Shown in pieces: positions 7,501 through 12,855 of a DNA stretch of 12,855 bases. A program made the position numbers and the translations under genes. Location: assembly GCA_026785645.1 (NCBI GenBank), contig JAJAZM010000195.1, positions 1 through 12,855 on the forward strand. The letters run 5' to 3'. The notes under the pieces were generated by a model. That model made no database searches, was not told the DNA's origin, and was given only the letters and a program-made list of their open reading frames with translations. This DNA comes from Sphingomonas bacterium (GTDB lineage Bacteria > Pseudomonadota > Alphaproteobacteria > Sphingomonadales > Sphingomonadaceae). Every line of letters begins with the position of its first letter. Within the stretch, counting starts at the first letter, position 1.

Positions 7501-7510
7501 GAACCGGTTC
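7501..7510. promoter_or_regulatory. Perfect palindrome GAACCGGTTC in the divergent exonuclease/helicase promoter
   Basis: A 10-bp perfect dyad lies in the 61-bp space between the divergent exonuclease gene (ATG 7475) and the small membrane protein gene (ATG 7537). It overlaps where the -35 box of the exonuclease promoter should be, and lies 26 nt before the other start. The placement suits an operator controlling both directions. It does not fit the alphaproteobacterial LexA box (direct repeat GTTC-N7-GTTC), so the regulator is unknown. Confidence 0.3.
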
Positions 7511-7536
7511 CGCTTTTCTACGCGAAGGAATGAAAT

Positions 7537-7734
7537 ATGGATATCGGCGGAATCAGTTTGGCGCTGATCGAAATTGTCGGGGTCGCCTTGCTCGGCCTCG
7601 CTCTACTCTACGCGGTGATGCGCACAAGGAGCCGCGGCAAGCAGGACAACACAGCGGCCACCGAGCGCGAGACGCGGGAGCGCTATGCCGAGGAAGAGCG
7701 CAAGCGCAAGGACCACCCGGAAGACGACGACTGA
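7537..7734 (+). CDS. Small single-pass membrane protein upstream of the helicase
   Basis: A 65-residue protein. Residues about 5-28 are strongly hydrophobic (a single membrane helix). The tail is highly charged (RTRSRGK, then ERETRERYAEEERKRKD) and ends in EDDD, probably a cytoplasmic helical tail. GAAGGA at 7524-7529 lies 7 nt before this ATG, an ideal Shine-Dalgarno. The nearby ATG at 7530 abuts that SD and so cannot be the start it serves. Its stop codon TGA (7732-7734) overlaps the probable helicase start CTG (7731-7733), so the two are likely translationally coupled. No family is recognised with confidence. Its role is unknown, though coupling hints that it could be needed in fixed ratio with the helicase. 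Confidence 0.8.
   Translation: MDIGGISLALIEIVGVALLGLALLYAVMRTRSRGKQDNTAATERETRERYAEEERKRKDHPEDDD
7719..7734 (+). promoter_or_regulatory. Shine-Dalgarno and CTGA stop/start overlap for the helicase
   Basis: GGAAG at 7719-7723 is followed after 7 nt by CTG at 7731, and the sequence CTGA joins this codon to the small gene's TGA stop, an analogue of the common ATGA/GTGA coupled junction. Between the ATG at 7530 and the TTG at 7806 the helicase frame contains no ATG, GTG or TTG codon, so CTG at 7731 is the best-supported initiation site. Confidence 0.55.
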
Positions 7735-10145
7735 ACGAGCTCAAGCTCCCGGACGTCATCGAGCGCTGGTTCGCCGCGCGTGGCTGGTCGCCGCGGCGGC
7801 ATCAATTGGCGATGCTCGATGCGGCGCAGGCCGGCGATCACACATTGCTCGTCGCCGCGACGGGCGCAGGCAAGACGCTCGCCGGCTTCCTTCCGACCAT
7901 GGTCGACCTGATCGAGCGACCCCGAGACGGGCTCCACACGCTCTATGTGTCACCGCTCAAGGCCCTGGCGGTCGACGTCCAGCGCAATCTGATGGCACCG
8001 ATCGAGGAGATGGCGCTCCCGATCCGGGTCGAGACGCGCAGCGGCGACACGCCGTCGGACCGCAAGGCGCGTCAACGGATTCGGCCGCCGCAGATCCTGC
8101 TGACCACCCCCGAGAGCCTCAGCCTGTTGCTCTCCTATCCCGACAGCGGCTTGCTGTTCGAGCATCTCCAGACCGTGGTGGTCGACGAGATCCACGCCTT
8201 CGCCAAGGAAAAGCGCGGCGACCTGCTGAGCCTCGCTTTGGCGCGGCTCCAGCATCTTGCCCCCAATGTTCGCCGCGTCGGGCTCACCGCGACCATCGCC
8301 GACCCCGACGCCTACCGCAGCTGGCTCGCGCCCGATGCCGATATCGATGCGGTGCGGCTGGTCGCGGGCGACCCCGGTGCGGAGCCCGATCTGTCGATCC
8401 TGGTCCCCGATGGACGCGTGCCATGGTCGGGCCATTCGGGGCGCTATGCCGCGCAGCAGGTGATGGAACTGATCGAAGCGCACAAGACCACGCTGGTGTT
8501 CTGCAACACCCGCAGCCTCGCCGAACTGATCTTCCAGGATTTGTGGAAAGCCAATGACCAGGCGCTGCCGATCGGGATTCACCATGGCAGCCTGAGCCTC
8601 GAGGCGCGGCGCAAGGTTGAGGCGGCGATGGGCGACGGGCGACTGCGCGCGTTGGTTGCGACCGCCAGCCTCGATCTCGGGATCGATTGGGGCAATGTCG
8701 ACCTGGTGATTCAGATGGGCGCGCCCAAGGGTTCGTCGCGATTGCTGCAGCGGATCGGCCGCGCCAATCACCGCCTCGATGAGCCTAGCCAGGGCGTGGT
8801 CGTGCCCGGCAACCGCTTCGAATATCTCGAAGCCCGCGCCGCACTTGATGCGATCGACGATCGCGAGCTAGACCCCGACATCTTCCGCCCCGGGGCGCTC
8901 GATGTACTCGCCCAGCATATTCTCGGGATCGCTTGCGCAGGGCCATTCGACGAGGCCGAACTGCTCGCCGAGGTGCATTCCGCCGCGCCTTATGCGGGGC
9001 TGACCGAGGCGGTGTGGCGCCAGGTGCTCGAGTTCATTTCGACCGGCGGCTATTCGCTTCGGGCGTATGACAAATTCAAGCGGCTGGTCGAGGAATCGCC
9101 GGGGCGGTGGCGGATTACGCGGCCGCAGGTGGCGGCGCAGCATCGGCTCAATGCGGGGGTGATCGTCGACCAGCCGATGATGGAAATCCGCTTCGGCAAC
9201 GGGCGGATGCTGGGGCGGGTCGAGGAGGGGTTTGCGTCGACTCTGGTGATTGGCGACCACATCTTCTTCGCGGGGCTGAGCCTAGAGGTGATGCGTTTCA
9301 AGGACGATGAGGTCACGGTCCGAGCATCACATGAAAATGCCCGGCTCGTGACCTATGGCGGGCAGCGGATGTCGATGTCGACGCACTTGGCCGAGCGGGT
9401 ACGGGGATACCTGGCGAGCGACCGCGACTGGCACCGCTTCCCCGACGATGTGCGCGAATGGCTCGAGGTCCAGCAGCGCCGTTCGATCCTCCCCCAGCCC
9501 GGCGAATTGCTGGTCGAGACCTTCCCCCACGACAAGCGCCACTTCATGTGCGTCTACAGCTTCGAAGGGTGGAACGCACACCAGTCGCTCGGCATGCTGC
9601 TGACAAAGCGGATGGAGACGGCAGGGTTCAAGCCATTGGGATTCGTCGCCAATGATTATGCCCTCGCAGTCTATAGCCTGGAGCCGGTGACCGACCCCAA
9701 ACCCCTGTTCTCGCCCGACATTCTCGAGCAGGAATTCGTCGAATGGGTCGAGCAGTCGCATCTGCTCAAGCGCGCCTTCCGCGAAGTGGCGGTGATCGGC
9801 GGGCTGGTCGAGCGCCACCATCCGGGCAAGCGCAAATCGGGCAAGCAGGTGACCTTTTCGACCGACCTGATCTACGACGTGCTTCGCAAATATGAGCCCG
9901 AGCACCTTTTGCTGACCGCAGCGTGGTCAGACGCGCGTGCCAGGATGACCGAGCTTGGCCGGCTGGCGCGGCTGGTCGACCGCGCGGCGGCGACGATGGT
10001 CCATGTCGAGGCGAGCCGGGTAACCCCGCTGGCGGTGCCGCTGATGGTCGTGATCGGCCGCGAATCGCTTCCGCCGGGGACCGCCGACGAAGCGCTGCTG
10101 ATCGAGGCCGAGGCGTTGGCGGAAGAAGCGATGCGGATCGACTAG
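7731..10145 (+). CDS. Ligase-associated DNA damage response DEXH-box helicase (Lhr-Core type)
   Basis: Superfamily-2 3'-5' DNA/RNA helicase that works with the ligase-associated exonuclease and PdeM nuclease in DNA repair. From the CTG at 7731 it has 804 residues, a normal length. RecA1 (about 24-205) has the family entry WFAARGWSPRRHQ, Walker A ATGAGKT (43-49), TTPESL (125-130), DEIH (152-155) and GLTATI (184-189). RecA2 (about 225-375) has TLVFCNTRS, HHGSLS (284-289), ATASLDLGIDWG and the arginine-finger motif QRIGRANH (340-347). The remainder fits the winged-helix and beta-barrel parts of Lhr-Core (GRWRITRPQVAAQHRLN; RFGNGRMLGRVEEGF) and a conserved C-terminal region (LPQPGELLVETFPHDKRHFM). 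No frameshift is seen. A start at 7530 (871 residues) would add a basic, Arg-rich tract that is simply the small membrane gene in another frame; the ATG at 7812 would delete the conserved RRHQ segment. Confidence 0.92.
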   Translation: MNELKLPDVIERWFAARGWSPRRHQLAMLDAAQAGDHTLLVAATGAGKTLAGFLPTMVDLIERPRDGLHTLYVSPLKALAVDVQRNLMAPIEEMALPIRVETRSGDTPSDRKARQRIRPPQILLTTPESLSLLLSYPDSGLLFEHLQTVVVDEIHAFAKEKRGDLLSLALARLQHLAPNVRRVGLTATIADPDAYRSWLAPDADIDAVRLVAGDPGAEPDLSILVPDGRVPWSGHSGRYAAQQVMELIEAHKTTLVFCNTRSLAELIFQDLWKANDQALPIGIHHGSLSLEARRKVEAAMGDGRLRALVATASLDLGIDWGNVDLVIQMGAPKGSSRLLQRIGRANHRLDEPSQGVVVPGNRFEYLEARAALDAIDDRELDPDIFRPGALDVLAQHILGIACAGPFDEAELLAEVHSAAPYAGLTEAVWRQVLEFISTGGYSLRAYDKFKRLVEESPGRWRITRPQVAAQHRLNAGVIVDQPMMEIRFGNGRMLGRVEEGFASTLVIGDHIFFAGLSLEVMRFKDDEVTVRASHENARLVTYGGQRMSMSTHLAERVRGYLASDRDWHRFPDDVREWLEVQQRRSILPQPGELLVETFPHDKRHFMCVYSFEGWNAHQSLGMLLTKRMETAGFKPLGFVANDYALAVYSLEPVTDPKPLFSPDILEQEFVEWVEQSHLLKRAFREVAVIGGLVERHHPGKRKSGKQVTFSTDLIYDVLRKYEPEHLLLTAAWSDARARMTELGRLARLVDRAAATMVHVEASRVTPLAVPLMVVIGRESLPPGTADEALLIEAEALAEEAMRID

Positions 10146-10172
10146 CCTCGCAAATTTCGCCATGATGCTGAG

Positions 10173-10460
10173 ATGAAGCCATTTTTCCTCGTCGCCTTGC
10201 TCCCGCTTACCCTTGGCGGCTGCGTCGTGGCGGCCGCGCGTACGGCGGTCGATATCGTCACCTTGCCGGTCAAGGTCGTCGCCAAGGGGGTCGACCTCGC
10301 CACCACCAGCCAGTCCGAAGCCGACGAGAAACGCGGCCGCGCCCTGCGCAAGGCGGAGGAGGCCGCGGGCCGCAAGCAGCGCGAATGGGAGAAAGCCTGC
10401 AAGAAAGCCCAAGGACGCGGCGAGCTCTGCCCGTCTGCGCCTCAAGCCGCCAATGACTAG
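10173..10460 (+). CDS. Small putative lipoprotein, function unknown
   Basis: A 95-residue protein with a short lipoprotein signal: MKPFF, a hydrophobic run, and the lipobox L-G-G-C with Cys17. A moderately hydrophobic amphipathic segment (about 18-44) follows, then a strongly basic/acidic helical tail rich in Lys, Arg and Glu (about 48-82), with a Cys near residue 76 and another at 87. This organisation suggests a membrane-anchored envelope protein. I do not recognise a named family. It starts 27 bp after the helicase stop on the same strand, so it may share the transcript, but has no obvious Shine-Dalgarno (GCTGAG precedes the ATG). It is followed by the palindromic repeat at 10481-10551. 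Confidence 0.75.
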   Translation: MKPFFLVALLPLTLGGCVVAAARTAVDIVTLPVKVVAKGVDLATTSQSEADEKRGRALRKAEEAAGRKQREWEKACKKAQGRGELCPSAPQAAND

Positions 10461-10480
10461 TCGGTGACGAATCCAACCTG

Positions 10481-10551
10481 ATCCGTTTGTCCCGAGCGAA
10501 GTCGAGACACGTCCGCGCAAGGTCCCTCGACTACGCTCGGGACAAACGGAT
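10481..10551. repeat. 71-bp palindromic intergenic repeat (REP-like)
   Basis: An inverted repeat with 26-nt arms (10481-10506 and 10526-10551) pairing at 25 of 26 positions. An 18-bp perfect outer block, ATCCGTTTGTCCCGAGCG and its complement, is followed by an A-A mismatch and a 7-bp inner block, AGTCGAG/CTCGACT, around a 19-nt loop. It fills the space between the convergent lipoprotein and peptidase genes. Neither side is followed by a T-run, so it is not a standard intrinsic terminator, although so stable a hairpin could still stop transcription or protect mRNA ends. The CGAGCGAAGTCGAG core resembles dispersed intergenic repeats I associate with sphingomonad genomes. Confidence 0.85.
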
Positions 10552-10578
10552 GGTGGGCTCGGAAATTGGAGGGTGGCG

Positions 10579-12105
10579 CTATTTTTTGGTTGGCGCCCGC
10601 GCCACTTCGTAGAGGAAGTCGGCGTAGACGATCGCCTGCTCGTCGAACCCGGCGACCTTCGGTTTGCTGCTGTCGATCAGCAACCATTCGTCGGGGGCAT
10701 GCGCACCGCCGCCGCGTCCGACCCCGAACTGCCCCGCTGCCATCTTGAGCGGCGGACCGGTGAATACCACCCCGGGCCAGCTGCCCGCCGAGCGCGCCGA
10801 CATGGTCTGCGCGATCCCCGCCGACGCAAGCGTTGCCTGCTCGGCCTTGACCAATGGGCTATGCTCGTCGGTCTGGGTGGGGCCGTAGCCGCCGCTGACA
10901 TTGACCTCGATATCGCCATAGCCGCGCTTGGCGAGATGCGCTTTCAATTTTGCGACAGCTTCATCCTTGGTCATATCAGGCACCAGCCGCAGGTCGATCT
11001 TGGCTTCGGCGCGACCCGGAAGCACGGTCTTGCCGCCCGGCCCCATATAACCGCTGACCAGCCCCTGGATATTGACCGTCGGTTGCGACGCCAGCCGGTA
11101 TGACGCGGTCAGATAATCCTCATTCTTGTACCAGCCCTTGATCCCCAGCACCTTCTTGTCGTCGGCCTCGTTCGACGCCGCGACATCGGCGGCGATCAAT
11201 TGCTTCTGGCGCTCGGTCAGCGGCTTCACATTTTCGAACCAGCCGTCGATCGCCGGGGTGTGCCCATCGTCCGCCACCAACGTATTCAGCGCCTTGATGA
11301 GGTGCCACGCCGGGCTGTCGACATTGGCCATCAGGCTGGAATGGATATCCTTCTTGGGTCCCTTGCCCCATTTCTCGCCGCTCGAGATCAGCTGCAACTC
11401 GATCGCGCCCTTGGCACCGAGCAGCAACGTCACCTGCCCGTCGACCGACTGGCCGGCCGACGGGATGACGATCCCGACTGCCTTGGCCAAGGCGGCGCGG
11501 ACCTCGGGCTGGTTGACGATTTGCGGGAAGTTGGGCGAGGCGATTTCCTCCTCGCCTTCGGCCACCAGCACGAGGTTGACGGGCAATTTCACCCCTGCCG
11601 TCTTGAACGCCCGAAGTGCCGTCAGGAAGGCGGTTTCCGGCCCCTTCTGATTGACCGCGCCGCGCCCGACCATGACCTTGCCCTCGCCCGGGCGATCGAC
11701 CAGCCGACCTTCCAATGGCGGCGACGACCATTCGGCCGGATCATAATGTTTGACGTCGTACATGAAGTAGATGGCGAGTGTGTCCTTGGCGCCCGCGTCG
11801 AGCGTTGCAAACACGCCGGGCACCCCGTCGGTCGGGATCACCTTGGCCTGCTGAAACCCCGCATCGAGCGCCAGTTGCCGCATATACTCGGCGCCCTCCT
11901 TATGGTTGATCCCCATGTTGGCGATGGTCGGCAGCTTGATCCACGCGCGCAGGCGTTCGACTGCAGCGTCATGATCGGCGCGGATCGCCGCTGCCACCTT
12001 GTCGCGTCCCGGATCGCCCGGCTTCGCCGCGACCGGTACTGCTGCAACCAGCGCCAGCGCCAGCGCGGCCATTGTCCCCGTCAGAAATTTCGAACCGATT
12101 GTCAT
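10579..12105 (-). CDS. Secreted M20-family metallopeptidase homologue with altered metal site
   Basis: A 508-residue protein with a Sec signal peptide (basic start, hydrophobic 11-25, likely cleavage after Ala27 in VAA-K), so periplasmic. The fold matches M20/M25/M40 zinc peptidases: LPT near the start, a metal-binding segment, VGRGAVNQKGP, VAEGEEEIAS (Glu185/Glu186), the dimerisation-domain motif DIHSSL (His255), VLPGRAEAKIDLRLVP and the terminal GGAHAPDEW (His469). By eye the canonical GHxD is F-M-Y-D here (Met115, Asp117), the bridging Asp of GRGAxD is Asn152, and the Asp expected in the VISDT-like strand is replaced in IVIPSAG. It may be a divergent or catalytically changed member. The start at 12105 has AAAGGG at 12113-12118, 7 nt upstream, and yields a clean signal peptide. 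A longer frame to 12183 adds only non-signal sequence. Confidence 0.88.
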   Translation of the reverse strand: MTIGSKFLTGTMAALALALVAAVPVAAKPGDPGRDKVAAAIRADHDAAVERLRAWIKLPTIANMGINHKEGAEYMRQLALDAGFQQAKVIPTDGVPGVFATLDAGAKDTLAIYFMYDVKHYDPAEWSSPPLEGRLVDRPGEGKVMVGRGAVNQKGPETAFLTALRAFKTAGVKLPVNLVLVAEGEEEIASPNFPQIVNQPEVRAALAKAVGIVIPSAGQSVDGQVTLLLGAKGAIELQLISSGEKWGKGPKKDIHSSLMANVDSPAWHLIKALNTLVADDGHTPAIDGWFENVKPLTERQKQLIAADVAASNEADDKKVLGIKGWYKNEDYLTASYRLASQPTVNIQGLVSGYMGPGGKTVLPGRAEAKIDLRLVPDMTKDEAVAKLKAHLAKRGYGDIEVNVSGGYGPTQTDEHSPLVKAEQATLASAGIAQTMSARSAGSWPGVVFTGPPLKMAAGQFGVGRGGGAHAPDEWLLIDSSKPKVAGFDEQAIVYADFLYEVARAPTKK

Positions 12106-12181
12106 CGTGCCACCCTTTTCTCTCGCCGAATCGTCGGGACGAGACTGGACGGGACAAATCGCAACGTCCAGTGACCAGCCC
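12106..12181. promoter_or_regulatory. Divergent peptidase/exonuclease intergenic region
   Basis: A 76-bp gap between oppositely oriented genes that should hold both start regions. The peptidase Shine-Dalgarno (12113-12118, minus strand) is the only clear element. The DEDDh exonuclease start at 12182 lacks a good Shine-Dalgarno. GGGAC occurs twice on the plus strand here, but I see no convincing -10/-35 pair or operator. Confidence 0.3.
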
Positions 12182-12634
12182 ATGCGCTACTTCCTCGACA
12201 CAGAATTCGACGGCGTCGGCGGCCGCCTGATCAGCCTGGCCCTCGTCCCCGAAGACGGCGGCGAGGAATTGTACGTGGTAATCGCGGGCGAAGCCGAGGT
12301 GGTCTGGGTCCAGCGCCACGTCATGCCGTTCCTCGACATGGTCCCCGAGCCGGTCAAGCTGCCGCACATGAGCCGCGCCGACGCGGGGCAAGTGGTCGCC
12401 CAATGGCTGGCGCATGACGACCGGATCGAGATCGTCGCCGACTGGCCCGAGGATATCGCCCAATTTTCGATGCTGCTGATCACTGGTCCCGGCGACATGG
12501 TGACGATCGGCCCGGTAACCTTCCGGATGGTGCGGATCGGCGGTTTTTCCTGCGCCGCCAACAGCGAAGTGCCGCACAATGCACTGCACGATGCGCGGGC
12601 GCTGCGAAAGCATATCCTCGGGCTGGAGCCGTGA
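12182..12634 (+). CDS. DEDDh 3'-5' exoribonuclease-like protein (Rv2179c type)
   Basis: A 150-residue protein of the RNase T/DEDD exonuclease superfamily, which removes nucleotides from RNA or DNA 3' ends using two metal ions. Exo I is FLDTEFDG (Asp6, Glu8). Exo II is probably within VADWPEDIAQF (Asp87 or Asp91). Exo III is HNALHDARAL, with His132 and Asp137 in the DEDDh spacing H-x4-D. The MRYFLDTEF start, the RHVMP segment (46-50) and the small size resemble the mycobacterial Rv2179c-like 3'-exoribonuclease group, as I recall it. The start at 12182 is chosen because the active-site strand begins directly after it; no strong Shine-Dalgarno precedes it. It is divergent from the peptidase and followed on the same strand by pdeM after 117 bp, which include a palindromic repeat. 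The substrate (RNA or DNA) is not determinable here. Confidence 0.85.
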   Translation: MRYFLDTEFDGVGGRLISLALVPEDGGEELYVVIAGEAEVVWVQRHVMPFLDMVPEPVKLPHMSRADAGQVVAQWLAHDDRIEIVADWPEDIAQFSMLLITGPGDMVTIGPVTFRMVRIGGFSCAANSEVPHNALHDARALRKHILGLEP

Positions 12635-12638
12635 GCAT

Positions 12639-12714
12639 CGTCATTGCGAGCGAAACGAAGCAATCCAGCAAAAACACCGAGAAACTGAATTGCCGCGCTA
12701 CGCTCGCAATGACG
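12639..12714. repeat. 76-bp imperfect palindromic intergenic repeat (second REP-like type)
   Basis: Inverted repeat with a perfect 14-bp outer stem (CGTCATTGCGAGCG at 12639-12652 and its complement at 12701-12714). An imperfect inner stem follows (12653-12668 with 12685-12700, 11 of 16 Watson-Crick pairs) around a 16-nt A-rich loop. The left arm continues into GAAACGAAGCAATCCAG, a wording found in dispersed repeats of many proteobacterial genomes as I recall. It lies between the exonuclease gene and pdeM, both rightward, so it is not a convergent terminator, and no T-run follows. Confidence 0.8.
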
Positions 12715-12751
12715 GCTTTCAAAATGCCGCGCTCACGCTAAAGCCACTTAC

Positions 12752-12855
12752 ATGGTTCCCTTTTCGTTCGCTGGTCAGTCCTTTGCCGCAAGTGTCGATG
12801 GCGCGCTTCACTGGCCGTCGCGGGGCGCGATGCTGGTCGCCGACCTGCACCTCGA
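12752..12855 (+). CDS. pdeM: PdeM, ligase-associated DNA damage response endonuclease (3' truncated by window edge)
   Basis: The first 34 codons of a calcineurin-like metallophosphoesterase; the window ends mid-gene. The visible protein begins MVPFSFAGQSF, then GALHWPSRGAMLVADLHL. The strand ending in DLHL carries the first metal-binding D-x-H of the phosphoesterase fold, and the N-terminal pattern matches my memory of PdeM/MPE proteins. Family members are Mn2+-dependent endonucleases encoded with the ligase-associated helicase and exonuclease. The ATG at 12752 lies beyond the nearest upstream in-frame stop (TAA at 12739-12741), so it is the first possible ATG. There is no clear Shine-Dalgarno. 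In other genomes this gene often directly follows the helicase; here it is about 2.6 kb away. Most of the catalytic domain cannot be checked. Confidence 0.82.
   Translation, partial: MVPFSFAGQSFAASVDGALHWPSRGAMLVADLHL

Noticed and set aside
7501..7510. SOS (LexA) box in the repair-gene promoter
   Set aside because: GAACCGGTTC has only 2 nt between half-sites. It fits neither the alphaproteobacterial direct repeat GTTC-N7-GTTC nor GAAC-N4-GTTC.
7530..7730. N-terminal extension of the helicase from the ATG at 7530
   Set aside because: The ATG immediately follows the SD with no spacing, the encoded stretch is Arg-rich and non-conserved in character, and it entirely overlaps the small membrane protein gene, which has the correctly spaced start.
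7700..7740. Programmed -1 frameshift fusing the membrane protein to the helicase
   Set aside because: The frames would allow it, but no slippery heptamer is visible at the junction (GAAGACGACGACTGAAC). An overlapping coupled start explains the arrangement more simply.
10481..10551. Intrinsic transcription terminator
   Set aside because: The stem is stable, but there is no T-run after it in either direction, the arms are far longer than usual, and the sequence looks like a dispersed repeat.
11200..12174. 324-residue plus-strand frame opposite the M20 peptidase
   Set aside because: It is antisense to the signal-peptide-bearing peptidase gene and has Arg/His-rich shadow composition with no motif.
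1..12855. CRISPR array, tRNA, rRNA, IS element, toxin-antitoxin pair or phage/defence module
   Set aside because: Looked for on both strands: no regularly spaced direct repeats, no tRNA-like cloverleaf noticed, no transposase or integrase frame, and no recognisable defence or toxin domain.

Overview
The window looks like a chromosomal segment from a sphingomonad (order Sphingomonadales, Alphaproteobacteria). The evidence is high G+C (about 63-67% in the lines I counted in most genes), a MipZ-type division ATPase instead of a Min system, a phosphomannomutase/phosphoglucomutase of the PgmG type, an envelope-end tolB-pal pair, and a ligase-associated DNA-damage-response gene set. This taxonomic call is an inference from gene content and protein style, not from a database match.

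Layout. Positions 1-1567 (+) hold the 3' three-quarters of tolB and complete pal, the periplasmic and outer-membrane parts of the Tol-Pal division/envelope system. Positions 1569-2808 (-) hold a small Sel1-repeat protein and panC (pantothenate synthetase). Positions 2890-5089 (+) hold mipZ and pgmG, divergent from panC. Positions 5193-6461 (+) hold an exported or membrane-anchored alpha/beta hydrolase of the PAF-acetylhydrolase type, lower in G+C than its neighbours. Positions 6477-7475 (-) hold a metallo-beta-lactamase-fold ligase-associated exonuclease. Divergent from it, 7537-10460 (+) hold a 65-residue one-pass membrane protein, an Lhr-Core-type DEXH helicase that probably starts at a CTG codon overlapping the small gene's stop, and a small lipoprotein. 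Positions 10579-12105 (-) hold a secreted M20-family peptidase homologue that appears to have lost several metal ligands. Positions 12182-12634 (+) hold a DEDDh 3'-5' exoribonuclease-like protein. From 12752 the window runs off into the start of pdeM, the metallophosphoesterase of the ligase-associated set.

How the genes fit together. The exonuclease, Lhr-like helicase and PdeM are three of the four members of a conserved DNA-repair cluster (ATP-dependent ligase, MBL exonuclease, Lhr-Core helicase, metallophosphoesterase). Here the set is divergent and interrupted, and the ligase gene is absent from the visible stretch. An atypical hydrolase lies where a ligase downstream of the exonuclease would be, and a lipoprotein, a peptidase and a nuclease lie between helicase and pdeM. 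Two different long palindromic intergenic repeats (10481-10551 and 12639-12714) bracket the peptidase-exonuclease block.

I see no CRISPR array, tRNA, rRNA, IS element or phage gene. No stretch over 300 bases lacks a gene. The most unusual items are the probable CTG start of the helicase, the dispersed ligase-less repair cluster, the metal-site erosion in the M20 protein, and the paired palindromic repeats. I do not see a clearly new multi-gene system.
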